From: Desulfomicrobium sp. UBA5193
Lineage (GTDB): Bacteria > Desulfobacterota > Desulfovibrionia > Desulfovibrionales > Desulfomicrobiaceae
NCBI GenBank assembly: GCA_002412965.1
Contig: DHWB01000003.1
Coordinates: 114,504-178,503 of the forward strand
Reading direction: 5' to 3'
Length of the DNA: 64,000 nt
Made by a program: the position numbers and the translations under genes. Positions 17,417-25,838 of this stretch are shown piece after piece. A model generated the notes under the pieces. The model was not told where the DNA came from. It saw only the letters and a list, made by a program, of their open reading frames with translations, and did no database searches. The first letter of the stretch is position 1; each line of letters opens with the position of its first letter.

Positions 17417-17453
17417 ATGAGCCCGCCAGGATGATTTCTCCTGGCGGGCTCAT
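17417..17453. terminator. bidirectional terminator between lysE-like gene and malate synthase
   Basis: A perfect 15-bp stem (ATGAGCCCGCCAGGA / TCCTGGCGGGCTCAT) with a 7-base loop lies between two convergent genes, 29 bp after the exporter stop and 32 bp after the malate synthase stop. Confidence 0.8.
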
Positions 17454-17484
17454 TGCATTTTGGTGAGTGATCCGCGTGCTTTTA

Positions 17485-19641
17485 CTACGCCAGTTTTTTC
17501 CGTTCCCGTCTTCTGGCATGCAGGATCGGTTCGGTGTAGCCGCTCGGCTGGTCCTTGCCCTTGAAGATCAGGTCGCAGGCGGCTTGAAAGGCCACGCTGG
17601 CACCGAAGTCGGGCGCCATGGGCCGGTAGGCGAGGTCTCCCTTGTTCTGCCGGTCCACCACCGTGGCCATGCGCTCCAGTGTCGCGCGGACCTGGTCCGG
17701 AGTGCACAGCCCGTGATGCAGCCAGTTGGCTATGTACTGGCTTGAGATGCGCAGGGTGGCGCGATCTTCCATCAGCCCCGTGTCCGTGATGTCCGGCACC
17801 TTGGAGCAGCCGATGCCCTGGTCGATCCAGCGCACCACATAGCCGAGGATGCCCTGGCAGTTGTTGTCCAGTTCGCGCTGGATTTCTTCGGAGGACAGGG
17901 CGTGGTCGAGCAGCGGCAGGGTCAGCAGGTCGTCCAGGCTGGCCCGCTTTTTGTCCTTGAGTTCGGCCTGGCGGGCAAAGACGTCGACCTCATGGTAGTG
18001 CATGGCGTGCAGAGTCGCGGCCGTTGGCGAGGGCACCCAGGCGCAGTTGGCTCCGGCCAGGGGATGAACCTGTTTGGTCTCGACCATTTGGCGCATGCGG
18101 TCCGGCATGGCCCACATGCCCTTGCCGACCTGGGCCTTGCCCGAAAATCCGCAGGCCAGCCCCGTGTCCACGTTCCAGTCTTCATATGAAAGTATCCAGC
18201 GGGCGTTTTTCATGGCCGCCTTCGGCACCATGGGGCCGGCTTCCATGCTGGTGTGGATTTCGTCGCCGGTGCGGTCCAGGAACCCGGTGTTGATGAAGAT
18301 GACCCGCTCCCTGGCCGCGCGGATGCATTCGGCCAGGTTGACCGAGGTGCGCCGCTCTTCGTCCATGATCCCAATTTTCAGCGTATGGCGGGGCAGGTTC
18401 AGGGCGTCTTCCACGCGGTCGAAGATCTCGCAGGCGAAGGCCACTTCCTCCGGCCCGTGCATTTTGGGCTTGACGATGTAGACGCTGCCCGCGCGGCTGT
18501 TGCGCAGGCAGCCGAGACCTTTGATGTCGTGCAGGGCGATGAGGCCCGTGACCATGGCGTCGAGAATGCCCTCGGGAACCTCCTCGCCGTCGTGGAGCAC
18601 CGCGTCCGTGGTCATGAGGTGCCCGACATTGCGCACCAGCAGCAGGCTGCGGCCGGGCAGGGTCAGTGTGGAGTCATCGGGGGCGGTATAGGTTCGGTCA
18701 GGGTTCAGGCTGCGGTTCACGGTGGCGTTGCCTTTGGCGAAGGACGCCTGCAGATCGCTGCGCATGAGTCCGAGCCAGTTGGCGTAGGTCTCGGCCTTGT
18801 CCTCCCCGTCCACGGCGGCGATGGAGTCCTCGAAATCGACGATGGTGGTCACGGCCGCTTCGAGCACCACATCCTTGAGACCGGCGGGGTGGGTCGCTCC
18901 CACAGGATGGGCCCGGTCAATGTGCAGCTCGATGTGCAGGCCGTGGTTGCAGAAAAGAAGCACGCCCGGCGCAAAGCCGGCGAATGCGGACGGATTTTTG
19001 AGCCGGACGGTTTTTCCGGGCAGGGTCATCTCCACCACCGCGCGGCCCTCCGTCTGGCGCACGTTGTACTCCAGCACCTCCGCGTGACTGCCTTCGGCGA
19101 GCGGCAGGGTCTTGTCCAGAAATCCGGCCGCGAACCGCATGACCTTGGAACCGCGCACCGGGTTGTAGGATCCGGTGCGGGTAGCTCCCTCGTCCTCGGA
19201 GAGCACGTCCGTGCCGTAGAGGGCGTCGTAGAGACTGCCCCAGCGCGCATTCGCGGCATTCAGAGCATAGCGTGCGTTTGTGGCCGGCACGACGAGCTGC
19301 GGCCCAGCAATGGTCGAGATCTCGGGATCGACGTCGCCGGTCGAGATGGAGAAGGGTTCACCCTGCGGCGCCAAATAGCCGATCTGGGACAGGAATTGCC
19401 TGTAGGCCTCAGGATCGTGCGGCTTTTTGGCGTGTTCCCTGTGCCAGGCGTCTATTTGCTCCTGCAGCTTCTGGCGCTTGTCCAGCAAGGCGCGGTTGCG
19501 CGGGGTCAGTTCACCCAGAATCCGCTCCAGGGCGGCCCAGAAGTCAATGGCGTTTACGCCGGTTTGGGGCGCGGCTTTGTCGTTTATCAAATCATACAAG
19601 GGTGTAGCGACACTCAGTCCGCCAACGGGGATGTAGGTCAT
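17485..19641 (-). CDS. glcB: malate synthase G
   Basis: Malate synthase condenses glyoxylate with acetyl-CoA to malate. The start at 19641 (MTYIPVGGLSV) has AAGGAG 6 bases upstream; an earlier ATG would add seven residues. The 718-residue length is typical of isoform G (about 720). Motifs seen include TTIVDFEDSIAAVDGEDK, the catalytic-base region NTGFLDRTGDEIHTSMEAGPM, GLACGFSGKAQVGKGMWAMPD and HPLAGANCAWVPSPTAATLHA. No isocitrate lyase or glycolate oxidase gene is adjacent, so the glyoxylate source is not shown. A GntR-type palindrome lies 27-41 bases upstream of the start. Confidence 0.96.
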   Translation of the reverse strand: MTYIPVGGLSVATPLYDLINDKAAPQTGVNAIDFWAALERILGELTPRNRALLDKRQKLQEQIDAWHREHAKKPHDPEAYRQFLSQIGYLAPQGEPFSISTGDVDPEISTIAGPQLVVPATNARYALNAANARWGSLYDALYGTDVLSEDEGATRTGSYNPVRGSKVMRFAAGFLDKTLPLAEGSHAEVLEYNVRQTEGRAVVEMTLPGKTVRLKNPSAFAGFAPGVLLFCNHGLHIELHIDRAHPVGATHPAGLKDVVLEAAVTTIVDFEDSIAAVDGEDKAETYANWLGLMRSDLQASFAKGNATVNRSLNPDRTYTAPDDSTLTLPGRSLLLVRNVGHLMTTDAVLHDGEEVPEGILDAMVTGLIALHDIKGLGCLRNSRAGSVYIVKPKMHGPEEVAFACEIFDRVEDALNLPRHTLKIGIMDEERRTSVNLAECIRAARERVIFINTGFLDRTGDEIHTSMEAGPMVPKAAMKNARWILSYEDWNVDTGLACGFSGKAQVGKGMWAMPDRMRQMVETKQVHPLAGANCAWVPSPTAATLHAMHYHEVDVFARQAELKDKKRASLDDLLTLPLLDHALSSEEIQRELDNNCQGILGYVVRWIDQGIGCSKVPDITDTGLMEDRATLRISSQYIANWLHHGLCTPDQVRATLERMATVVDRQNKGDLAYRPMAPDFGASVAFQAACDLIFKGKDQPSGYTEPILHARRRERKKLA

Positions 19642-19667
19642 GGGCTGCTCCTTGGGTTGCAATGAAA

Positions 19668-19682
19668 ATTGGTCCTACCAAT
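19668..19682. promoter_or_regulatory. putative GntR (FadR-subfamily) operator upstream of glcB
   Basis: ATTGGT-CCT-ACCAAT is a perfect 6-bp inverted repeat with a 3-base spacer. It matches the TGGT-N3-ACCA core bound by PdhR, LldR and GlcC-type GntR regulators. It is in the divergent region between glcB and yjbQ, 27 bases before the glcB start. Regulation by a glycolate-, lactate- or pyruvate-responsive factor is inference. Confidence 0.55.
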
Positions 19683-19786
19683 ATCAGGCAGGTTGCCTTG
19701 GGTCAATGCCGTGCCGCGACAATCTTTCTCCCAGGGTTGACCAGAGTCCATCAGGCAGGGCACCTTGGGCGAAAGTGGAGGAAGAC

Positions 19787-20203
19787 ATGAAAAGCTATCG
19801 CAAGGAACTCTGGTTCGAGGTGCCCACCAGGCGGGCCTTCATCAACATCACTTCCGATGTCGAAGCATGCCTGCTCGAGAGCGGCATCCGCGAAGGGTTG
19901 GCGCTCGTCAACGCCATGCACATAACGGCCTCGGTCTTTATCAACGACGATGAATCCGGCCTGCATCATGACTACGAAAAATGGTTGGAGCGGCTGGCCC
20001 CGCATCAACCCGTCAACCAGTACCTGCACAATGTGGGCGAGGACAACGCCGACGCGCACATGAAGCGCCAGATCATGGGCCGCGAGGTGGTCGTGGCCGT
20101 GACCGGGGGGCGGCTCGATTTCGGGACCTGGGAGCGGATTTTCTACGGGGAGTTCGACGGTCGGCGCCGCAAACGCGTGCTGGTCAAGATTATCGGGGAG
20201 TGA
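19787..20203 (+). CDS. YjbQ family protein (UPF0047)
   Basis: The 138-residue product matches the YjbQ/UPF0047 family: an N-terminal beta strand ending in RAFINITSDVE, GLALVNAMHITASVFINDDE, and the late TGGRLDFGTWERIFYGEFDGRRRKRVLVKI signature. Escherichia coli YjbQ has been reported to have weak thiamine-phosphate synthase activity; the true role is unclear. The ATG at 19787 has GGAGGAAG upstream. The gene diverges from malate synthase and ends at a terminator. Confidence 0.9.
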   Translation: MKSYRKELWFEVPTRRAFINITSDVEACLLESGIREGLALVNAMHITASVFINDDESGLHHDYEKWLERLAPHQPVNQYLHNVGEDNADAHMKRQIMGREVVVAVTGGRLDFGTWERIFYGEFDGRRRKRVLVKIIGE

Positions 20204-20223
20204 GTCCGCAATCCGCTGCGTAT

Positions 20224-20260
20224 GAAACGCCTTCTCCCGCAGGACCGGAGAAGGCGTTTC
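20224..20260. terminator. bidirectional terminator between yjbQ-like gene and FeSOD
   Basis: A perfect 14-bp stem (GAAACGCCTTCTCC / GGAGAAGGCGTTTC) with a 9-base loop sits between convergent genes, 20 bp after the yjbQ-like stop. Stretches of T or A flank the stem on both sides, fitting use in both directions. Confidence 0.8.
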
Positions 20261-20277
20261 GTCGTTTGCGGGGGAAA

Positions 20278-20988
20278 TCAGCCCAGGTTTTTGGCCGCGA
20301 ATTCCCAGTTGATCAGCTTCTCCAGCACGGCCTTGACGTAGTCGGCCCGGCGGTTCTGGTAGTCCAGGTAGTAGGCATGTTCCCATACGTCGATGGTCAG
20401 GAGGGGTCTCAGGCCGCTGGTGATGGGCGTGTCCGCGTTCATGGTGTTCATGACCTTGAGCTTGTCGCCATCGGCCACCAGCCAGGCCCATCCGCTGGCG
20501 AAACGCCCGACGGCGGCGGCGCTCAGATCCTTCAGGCACGTGTCCAGATCGCCGAAGGAATCGTTTATCCTGTTTTTCAGATCAGCGGGCGGCGTCCCTC
20601 CGCCCTTGGGGGAGAGGCTCTGCCAGTAGAAGGAGTGGTTCCAGGTCTGGGCGGCATTGTTGAAGATGGCGATCTTGTCCGCCTTGCCGCTGGTTTCGGT
20701 GATGATCTTTTCCAGCGGCATGTCCGCGAATTCACTGCCAGCGATGAGTTTGTTCAGGTTGTCGAGGTAGCCCTTGTGGTGCTTGCCGTAATGAAAGCCG
20801 ATGGTCTTGGCTGAAATGACGGGCTCGAGGGCATTTTCCGCATAGGGCAGGGCGCCGAGTTCAATGGGCGCGGACCAGGCGAGGCCGCGTAGGCCGCCCA
20901 GGGTAAAGAGGAGGGCGGCGCTGGAAGTGGCGGCCAGAAATTTTCGGCGGCTCAAACCGCATGAAGGTTCCGGAAGGGATTTGTTCAT
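20278..20988 (-). CDS. sodB: Tat-exported iron superoxide dismutase
   Basis: The enzyme dismutates superoxide to oxygen and peroxide. Residues 1-40 form a twin-arginine signal peptide: SRRKFLAATSSAALLFTL with a following cleavage region, so the mature enzyme is periplasmic. The body has the SOD ligand blocks GFHYGKHHKGYL, NHSFYW and DVWEHAYYLDY; HYGKHH and AAQTWNHSFYW point to the iron type. The length (236) equals a normal SOD plus the leader. It is the last gene of the minus-strand stress run, ending at the terminator at 20224. Confidence 0.93.
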   Translation of the reverse strand: MNKSLPEPSCGLSRRKFLAATSSAALLFTLGGLRGLAWSAPIELGALPYAENALEPVISAKTIGFHYGKHHKGYLDNLNKLIAGSEFADMPLEKIITETSGKADKIAIFNNAAQTWNHSFYWQSLSPKGGGTPPADLKNRINDSFGDLDTCLKDLSAAAVGRFASGWAWLVADGDKLKVMNTMNADTPITSGLRPLLTIDVWEHAYYLDYQNRRADYVKAVLEKLINWEFAAKNLG

Positions 20989-21184
20989 GGCTGTACCTCG
21001 GATGTGGTGACGTTTTCGGACAGATCGAGTGAATTTTGGATGCCGTGTGCTGCGCTGCCGGCATCTCCGCCGGGCACGAGTTCACGGGATACCTGCCTTT
21101 GTCCGTATCGCGTTTTGTCGGTTCAAGGCAAGCGGGATTGAAATTCATTGTCGGGGGAGCAAGCGGCATGTGCCTTGAAATGCG

Positions 21185-21207
21185 AATGGCCGCGCGAGGC
21201 GGCCATT
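21185..21207 (-). terminator. probable terminator hairpin after the DUF445 gene
   Basis: A perfect 9-bp stem (AATGGCCGC / GCGGCCATT) with a GCGAG loop (or its complement) lies 24 bp after the DUF445 stop. There is no strong T-run on the minus strand, so termination may be partial. It separates the DUF445 operon from the FeSOD gene, whose own promoter should lie at 20990-21180. Confidence 0.5.
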
Positions 21208-21230
21208 GCAGGGCGGGCAAGGGAGCGGGG

Positions 21231-21827
21231 TTAGAGGAACAGGAAGCCCTGAATGAGGCCGATCATGGCGCCGAGCACCGCGCCGACCACCTCTATGAAG
21301 CGGAACTCTTTGGACATGATGGACATGAGCAGCGCTTCCAGGCGCTCCATGGACAGGCCTTCGATCTTGTCCTGGATGACTTGCCGAAAATCCAGGGTGT
21401 TTTCCAGTTCCGAGCTGGCGGTTTCGAGCAGGCCGGGCACGATGCGATCCAGTTCCGTGTCCAGCAGGCCCGTGATCTTGTCCAGCATGGGGCCGTCCAG
21501 AAACATGGCGATCATGGGACTCAGGCCACCCAGGCGTTTGGACAGGAATTCGGAGAAGCCGTCCTTGATCTTGTCCTTGAGCCGTGCCGAGAATTCCGGG
21601 CGCTGCATGACATTCTGGATGTCCTCGTGGGACAGCAGCTCGCCCTCGATGACCGCGGCCAGGTTCATGGCCAAGGCTTTCTGGCGCTTGGGGAAGATGC
21701 CCTGAATGGTCAGACTGCCGAGCTGCACGGGCCGCCTGGGATGAAAGAGCATCTTGATGGCGATGAAATTGGTGATCCAGCCGATAAACGAGCAGATCAG
21801 GACCGATAAGCAGAGCTTCAGCAGCAT
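21231..21827 (-). CDS. DUF445 family membrane protein
   Basis: The 198-residue product has an N-terminal membrane helix followed by the family signature GWITNFIAIKMLFHPRRP, an amphipathic central region (GLSPMIAMFLDGPMLDKITGLL) and a C-terminal membrane helix (VVGAVLGAMIGLIQGFLFL). DUF445 proteins (YheB-like) are membrane proteins of unknown function. The protein is at the lower end of the length range of the family. It is the last gene of a minus-strand run that starts with the SDR gene. Confidence 0.87.
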   Translation of the reverse strand: MLLKLCLSVLICSFIGWITNFIAIKMLFHPRRPVQLGSLTIQGIFPKRQKALAMNLAAVIEGELLSHEDIQNVMQRPEFSARLKDKIKDGFSEFLSKRLGGLSPMIAMFLDGPMLDKITGLLDTELDRIVPGLLETASSELENTLDFRQVIQDKIEGLSMERLEALLMSIMSKEFRFIEVVGAVLGAMIGLIQGFLFL

Positions 21828-21875
21828 GGGATTCTCCGGGTCGGGATGTCGCGAACGTCAGGCAGGGCCGCGCGA

Positions 21876-22319
21876 TTATTCTGCGCTTGGAGGAATTTCC
21901 TGGTCCATGGTGCGGGGCATGTCGCTACGCATCACGGTCTTGAGCTGCGCGGTGAAGGAGGCCAGTCCCTGGATCTGGATGCCTTCAAGCATCTCGGCCT
22001 CGGACTCGACCTTGGAGCAGGGTTTCGCGCTGGACCAGATGAGATGGATGCCGGCGGTCTGTTTGCCGCCCTTGGCATCTTTGATTTCGATGGTGGCCAG
22101 GGCGTTGGAGCGGCGGACCTGCTTCTTGACCTGGGCGGGCAGGGCCGGAACGCTGAGCAGATCGTCCTTGGTCAGGAACATGTAGGTCAGGGTCATGCTC
22201 GGGCTCGACATGGCCTGGTTGCGGAAGCCGCGGTCCACATCGACTTTTTGCTCCAAAGCGGAGTGGATCATGTGGAACAAATCGCCGGCGATACTCTGGG
22301 CGTAGTTTTTCTCTGTCAT
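21876..22319 (-). CDS. hypothetical protein, 147 aa
   Basis: I do not recognise a family. The ATG has GAGGT upstream on the minus strand. The sequence is soluble, with an N-terminal helix (GDLFHMIHSALEQKV) followed by segments that look like beta strands (LTYMFLTKDDLL, ATIEIKDAKGG, GIHLIWSS). A single Cys is present. It lies between DUF445 and the tautomerase in the same direction. Confidence 0.7.
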   Translation of the reverse strand: MTEKNYAQSIAGDLFHMIHSALEQKVDVDRGFRNQAMSSPSMTLTYMFLTKDDLLSVPALPAQVKKQVRRSNALATIEIKDAKGGKQTAGIHLIWSSAKPCSKVESEAEMLEGIQIQGLASFTAQLKTVMRSDMPRTMDQEIPPSAE

Positions 22320-22406
22320 GGGATACCTCGTGTTGATGGGGCCGGGGCAATGTCCCGGCGCCCGGCTCCTTTACACGAGGCCCGCGCAGCAGGCAAGTTG
22401 CCCGCA

Positions 22407-22748
22407 TCAGGCGAAAGCGCGCCCGTCCCAGGCCCACTTGCGCAGATCCGCTTCCATGAACACGATATAGACCCGCTGGCTTTCGATCCCCAGTTCCGTC
22501 TGCATGATTGCGGTCAGGTCACCGGCCAGGCGCTGGATGGATTCATCCTTGAGGCCCACTGCGCGCAAGGTCAGATGGCTCACGGGTTCGTCCGTGCCGC
22601 CAAAGAGCATGGGCAGCTCGTCCCGCAAGATAACCATCATGTAGGTTTCCGCCTTGCCGAGTCCCGCGCAGACGCAGTCGGAGAGGCTGCGCATGAGGCG
22701 GTTCTTGTCCGGGATGCGCGCATTGGTCGAAAGTTCAAGACAGGGCAT
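22407..22748 (-). CDS. MIF/tautomerase-superfamily protein
   Basis: The 113-residue protein begins MPCLELSTN, so removal of Met would expose Pro, the catalytic base of the tautomerase superfamily. Length and the pattern (DCVCAGLGKAETYMMVIL, a central MLFGGTDEPVSHLTLRAVG, and RVYIVFMEADLRKWAWDG near the end) match the MIF branch. Such proteins act as phenylpyruvate or dopachrome tautomerases in vitro. GGAGG precedes the ATG. It follows the UspA gene in the same direction. Confidence 0.8.
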   Translation of the reverse strand: MPCLELSTNARIPDKNRLMRSLSDCVCAGLGKAETYMMVILRDELPMLFGGTDEPVSHLTLRAVGLKDESIQRLAGDLTAIMQTELGIESQRVYIVFMEADLRKWAWDGRAFA

Positions 22749-22763
22749 GTTCGTCCTCCATGT

Positions 22764-23255
22764 TTATTGTACAACCCACACGGTGCAGTCTTTGGCGAGA
22801 TGGGTGACCTTGGTGGTCACGCTGCCGAACAGGAATTCTTCGGCTCTGGACACTCCGCGCCGACCGATGGCCAATGTTCCGAAATTCCCTTTTTGCTGAA
22901 ACTGCAGGATGTCCCGGGCAATGGAGGTGCCGATGCTGCACTGCAGGGCATCCGGATTGACCGGTGACTGGCAGTGCGGAACATAGGCGATGGTCACCGT
23001 CTCCGGTGCCAGGCCATGCCCGGTCAGATTGGTCTTGGCCTGCTGCAGGAACGTGCGGATGCGCAGCTCCTGGGTCTGTCCGGCCTCGACCCAGGAGGCC
23101 TCGTCCGGGAACAGGTCGCGGTTCGGCGGGCGCTCGATATAGAGAACCGTGACCAGGAAGCCGCTGCTGCCGTCGAGCAGCTCGGCCACGTAGTTCACTG
23201 CGCGGGCGGCGTTTTCGGATGCATCCACGGCGATGAGAATTTTCTTGGGGTCCAT
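22764..23255 (-). CDS. universal stress protein (UspA family)
   Basis: The 163-residue single-domain protein begins KKILIAVDASENAARAVNYVAEL, with the Asp of the nucleotide-binding fold, and ends with the ATP-binding signature TLAIGRRGVSRAEEFLFGSVTTKVTHLA (G-x2-G-x9-G-S/T type), so it is probably of the ATP-binding type. AAGGAG precedes the ATG. It starts 9 bases after the stop of the kinase-like gene, which suggests shared regulation. Confidence 0.92.
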   Translation of the reverse strand: MDPKKILIAVDASENAARAVNYVAELLDGSSGFLVTVLYIERPPNRDLFPDEASWVEAGQTQELRIRTFLQQAKTNLTGHGLAPETVTIAYVPHCQSPVNPDALQCSIGTSIARDILQFQQKGNFGTLAIGRRGVSRAEEFLFGSVTTKVTHLAKDCTVWVVQ

Positions 23256-23264
23256 GTTCTCTCC

Positions 23265-24239
23265 TTACGTGTTGATCCGCCCGCGGCGGAGTTCGTCGAT
23301 GGCGGGCAAGAGTTCTTCGAGCAGCTCCCCGACAGTGAAATAGAAGACGTCGGAGGTGCAGGAAAAGTGCATGAGCACGTTGTTCAGGGCCTGGGGCACA
23401 TAGGGGTAGACCTTGCGCAGGTTGGCCAGGCGGTTTCGGAAGAGCAGGGAAAAGTCCGCCGTTTCGAGGGAGACGTTCGCCAGGCCGTCGAAATCGGGGC
23501 GGGGGATGTTGAAGGTGGTGCAGAATTTCTTGCCGACAAGGAACAGGAGCAGGTTGCCAAGCCCGAAAATATCCAGCCCGAAGGGGTTTTCCTGGAATTC
23601 ATAGGTGTAGTCGAAGTCGATCCACACGTAGTTTCCCGTGCCCTGTTCCAGCCAGAGGTGGTCGCGGCGGATGTCCCCGTGGTTTTCTCCGTGCCGGTGC
23701 AGAAATTCAATGGCGCGGCAGGCCTCGGAGAATTTTTCGAGGATGTCCGGCAGCAGCTCGAAGCAATAGGTTTTGTGGTCCGCGTCCAGGCTGTCGATGG
23801 CCAGGGAGAGGAGGTCTCCCTTGACGACATCAAGGACCCGGACGTTGTTGCCGACAGCGTCGTCGCGGGAATAGCCCTGCATGAAGCGGCCGTCGCCCCG
23901 CACCAGGTCGAGAATGCGCGCCTCCTTGCGCGGGCTGCGGAAGCATTCGATCTGCATGCTGCCCAACGACACGGGGAATCGTTCGAAAAACACCAGTTTG
24001 AGAATCCTGCGTTCCCCGGTGGACAATTCCCTGCAACGCTTGACCCAGTATTTGGGGTCCTCCACGCCGAAGCTGCGTTCCTTCTCGTCACGCAGCACCA
24101 GGAAATATTTCCCGTCCAGTTCGATCACGTCGCCGTAACCGATATTCATGAATTCCGTCGTGTCGGTCAGTAGTTGTCCAGCCCGCTTGCGCGGGAATTC
24201 CGGGTCGTATCGGCTCAGGATTTCATAGGCATTGCTCAT
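23265..24239 (-). CDS. protein-kinase-fold protein, likely phosphotransferase
   Basis: The 324-residue soluble protein has a kinase-like C-lobe: a catalytic-loop-like HGENHGDIRRDHLWL (about 180-195) where kinases and aminoglycoside phosphotransferases have H-x-D, and WIDFDYTYEF in place of DFG. The N-lobe has a plausible lysine in YFLVLRDEKE, but no clear glycine loop. It may phosphorylate a protein such as the UspA encoded 9 bp downstream, or a small molecule. The match to the kinase fold is by motifs only and is moderate. Confidence 0.7.
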   Translation of the reverse strand: MSNAYEILSRYDPEFPRKRAGQLLTDTTEFMNIGYGDVIELDGKYFLVLRDEKERSFGVEDPKYWVKRCRELSTGERRILKLVFFERFPVSLGSMQIECFRSPRKEARILDLVRGDGRFMQGYSRDDAVGNNVRVLDVVKGDLLSLAIDSLDADHKTYCFELLPDILEKFSEACRAIEFLHRHGENHGDIRRDHLWLEQGTGNYVWIDFDYTYEFQENPFGLDIFGLGNLLLFLVGKKFCTTFNIPRPDFDGLANVSLETADFSLLFRNRLANLRKVYPYVPQALNNVLMHFSCTSDVFYFTVGELLEELLPAIDELRRGRINT

Positions 24240-24265
24240 GCTTGTCTCCTGCGTCTTGCGTGTTC

Positions 24266-25216
24266 CTAGGCGTGGTTGCGCAACTTGAGCTCAATGGGGT
24301 GCGGGCGCAGATAGGTCTGGTCCTGCAGATAGAATTCCTCATACTTGAGGACATAATGATTGAGCAGGGTCACGGGGACGATCAGCGGCACGATGCCCCG
24401 GGCGTATTGGCCGATCAGTTCCAGCAGCTCCTGCTTTTCATCGGGGATCAGCTCATTCTTGAAATAGCCCATGATGTGCTGCAGCACGTTGCGATGCTTG
24501 GGCGGCGTGGCCTTCATGCGCATGGCGTTCATGAGATGCTCGTGGTAGTTTTTGAAAAGCTGCTCCTTGGGCATCGTCTTGCATGTGGCCACCAGACGGC
24601 CCATGGCCCGGTAGATTTCAGGGCTGTGGGCCAGGAGCTGGAGCTTGTGCCGGGAATGGAACTTGATCAGGTTGCCGAGGCTCTGACCGGCCTTGAGCAT
24701 GTCGCGGTAGCGGCGGAGCACGAAAATCCGGTCGATGAAGTTTTCACGCAGGTCGACGTCGTGCAGGCGGCCTTCCTCCTCCACGGGCAGCAGCGGGAAA
24801 TGGCCCATGAACATGCGGGCGAAGATGCCCACCGACTGGCCGACGAGATTGCCTGAATCCGAATAGACCTTGACCCGTTCCATGCCGCTGGACGGGGATT
24901 TGCTCTTGAAGATGAATCCGCATAGCCCCTCGCCGTCCAGTTCGGCCAGGCGGGTGGTTGCCCATTCCTGCATGCGCTGGGTGTGGTCTATGCCGGTTTT
25001 CTGAGTCAGCAGGCGGGGGGATTCGGGGTCGCCCACCAGCCGCATGGCTTCGCGGGGGATGGACAGGCCGCATTCCACTTCCGGACAGACCGGAACGTAT
25101 TCCACATATTCGCCCAGAGTCTTGGTCAGAAAGGGGTCGTGCTTGTGCCCTCCATCGTAGCGGACCTTGTCTCCGAGCAGGCAACGGCTGACACCCAGCC
25201 GGATTGGTCGATTCAT
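24266..25216 (-). CDS. DUF523-DUF1722 (YbgA-like) protein
   Basis: The start at 25216 has AAGGAG upstream and yields MNRPIRLGVSRCLLGDKVRYDGGHKHD, the DUF523 N-terminus with its conserved Cys residues (CLLG, CPEVECGL). The C-terminal half is DUF1722 (LIKFHSRHKLQLLAHSPEIYRAMGRLV and HRNVLQHIMGYFKNEL). The 316-residue fusion is common in bacteria. DUF1722 proteins (YbgA) often sit beside photolyase genes. No photolyase is present nearby. The gene is in the minus-strand stress run. Confidence 0.88.
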   Translation of the reverse strand: MNRPIRLGVSRCLLGDKVRYDGGHKHDPFLTKTLGEYVEYVPVCPEVECGLSIPREAMRLVGDPESPRLLTQKTGIDHTQRMQEWATTRLAELDGEGLCGFIFKSKSPSSGMERVKVYSDSGNLVGQSVGIFARMFMGHFPLLPVEEEGRLHDVDLRENFIDRIFVLRRYRDMLKAGQSLGNLIKFHSRHKLQLLAHSPEIYRAMGRLVATCKTMPKEQLFKNYHEHLMNAMRMKATPPKHRNVLQHIMGYFKNELIPDEKQELLELIGQYARGIVPLIVPVTLLNHYVLKYEEFYLQDQTYLRPHPIELKLRNHA

Positions 25217-25349
25217 GGCGTTCTCCTTGAACTCGCGCGCGATGCCCGCACATTGTGCGGGAGGCGGTCGCTTGCGGTACATGCTTTTTCGGAAACACTC
25301 TCCAATTCGCGTCCTCCTGTCCAGAATCACCAGGTTTGCGAAGATTTTG

Positions 25350-25838
25350 TTATCCCAGGCCGATTCTGGTGACCTGCTGGAAATTGTTGACCAGAGAATA
25401 ACTGTCCACCTTGAGCTCCATGACCGCGCTGCTGGACGCCGCCGCGAAGGCGCTCAAGTTCGGATGCCTGCGCGAGAACAGGGACACGGCCTTGTGCCGC
25501 CGCTCTCCGTCGAGTTCCGTGGCAAAGGCCGTCACGGTCAGGGCCTGGGCCGAGCCCGGATCGGAGGGGTCGTTCTTGGCCGTGCTGAGCAGGAAGGATA
25601 CGTTGGGATTGGAGCTCATGTTGTCAAACTTGGTGGTCTTGCGTGGAGTGACGATAATCAGGGTGCGCAGGTCCTGCTCCACGGCGAAGGCCATCTGGCT
25701 GCACACGGGGATATCCATGAAAGAGCTGGCCAGGACCCCGGAGCGCTGCTCATTCAGGATGGCTTCCACGGTCTTGCGGATTTCGGGATCGGTGATGCTG
25801 GTCTCCACGAAGCTTGGTTCCGTCATGAGATTCGACAT
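25350..25838 (-). CDS. pyridoxamine 5'-phosphate oxidase-fold protein (HugZ/PPOX-like)
   Basis: I chose the start at 25838 because AAGGAGG lies just upstream and the product begins MSNLMTEPSFVET. The 162-residue protein has the split-barrel pattern: EAILNEQRSGVLASS, CSQMAFAVEQDLRTLIIVTPRKTTKFDNMSSNPNVSFLL. Such proteins bind FMN, F420 or haem; the cofactor cannot be read. Its start lies inside the 3' end of the upstream SDR gene (overlap 25823-25838), so translation is probably coupled. Confidence 0.82.
   Translation of the reverse strand: MSNLMTEPSFVETSITDPEIRKTVEAILNEQRSGVLASSFMDIPVCSQMAFAVEQDLRTLIIVTPRKTTKFDNMSSNPNVSFLLSTAKNDPSDPGSAQALTVTAFATELDGERRHKAVSLFSRRHPNLSAFAAASSSAVMELKVDSYSLVNNFQQVTRIGLG

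Noticed and set aside
18253..19665. 470-codon open frame antisense to malate synthase G
   Set aside because: Shadow of a well-conserved gene; the residue composition is Gly/Val/Arg-rich with no motif.
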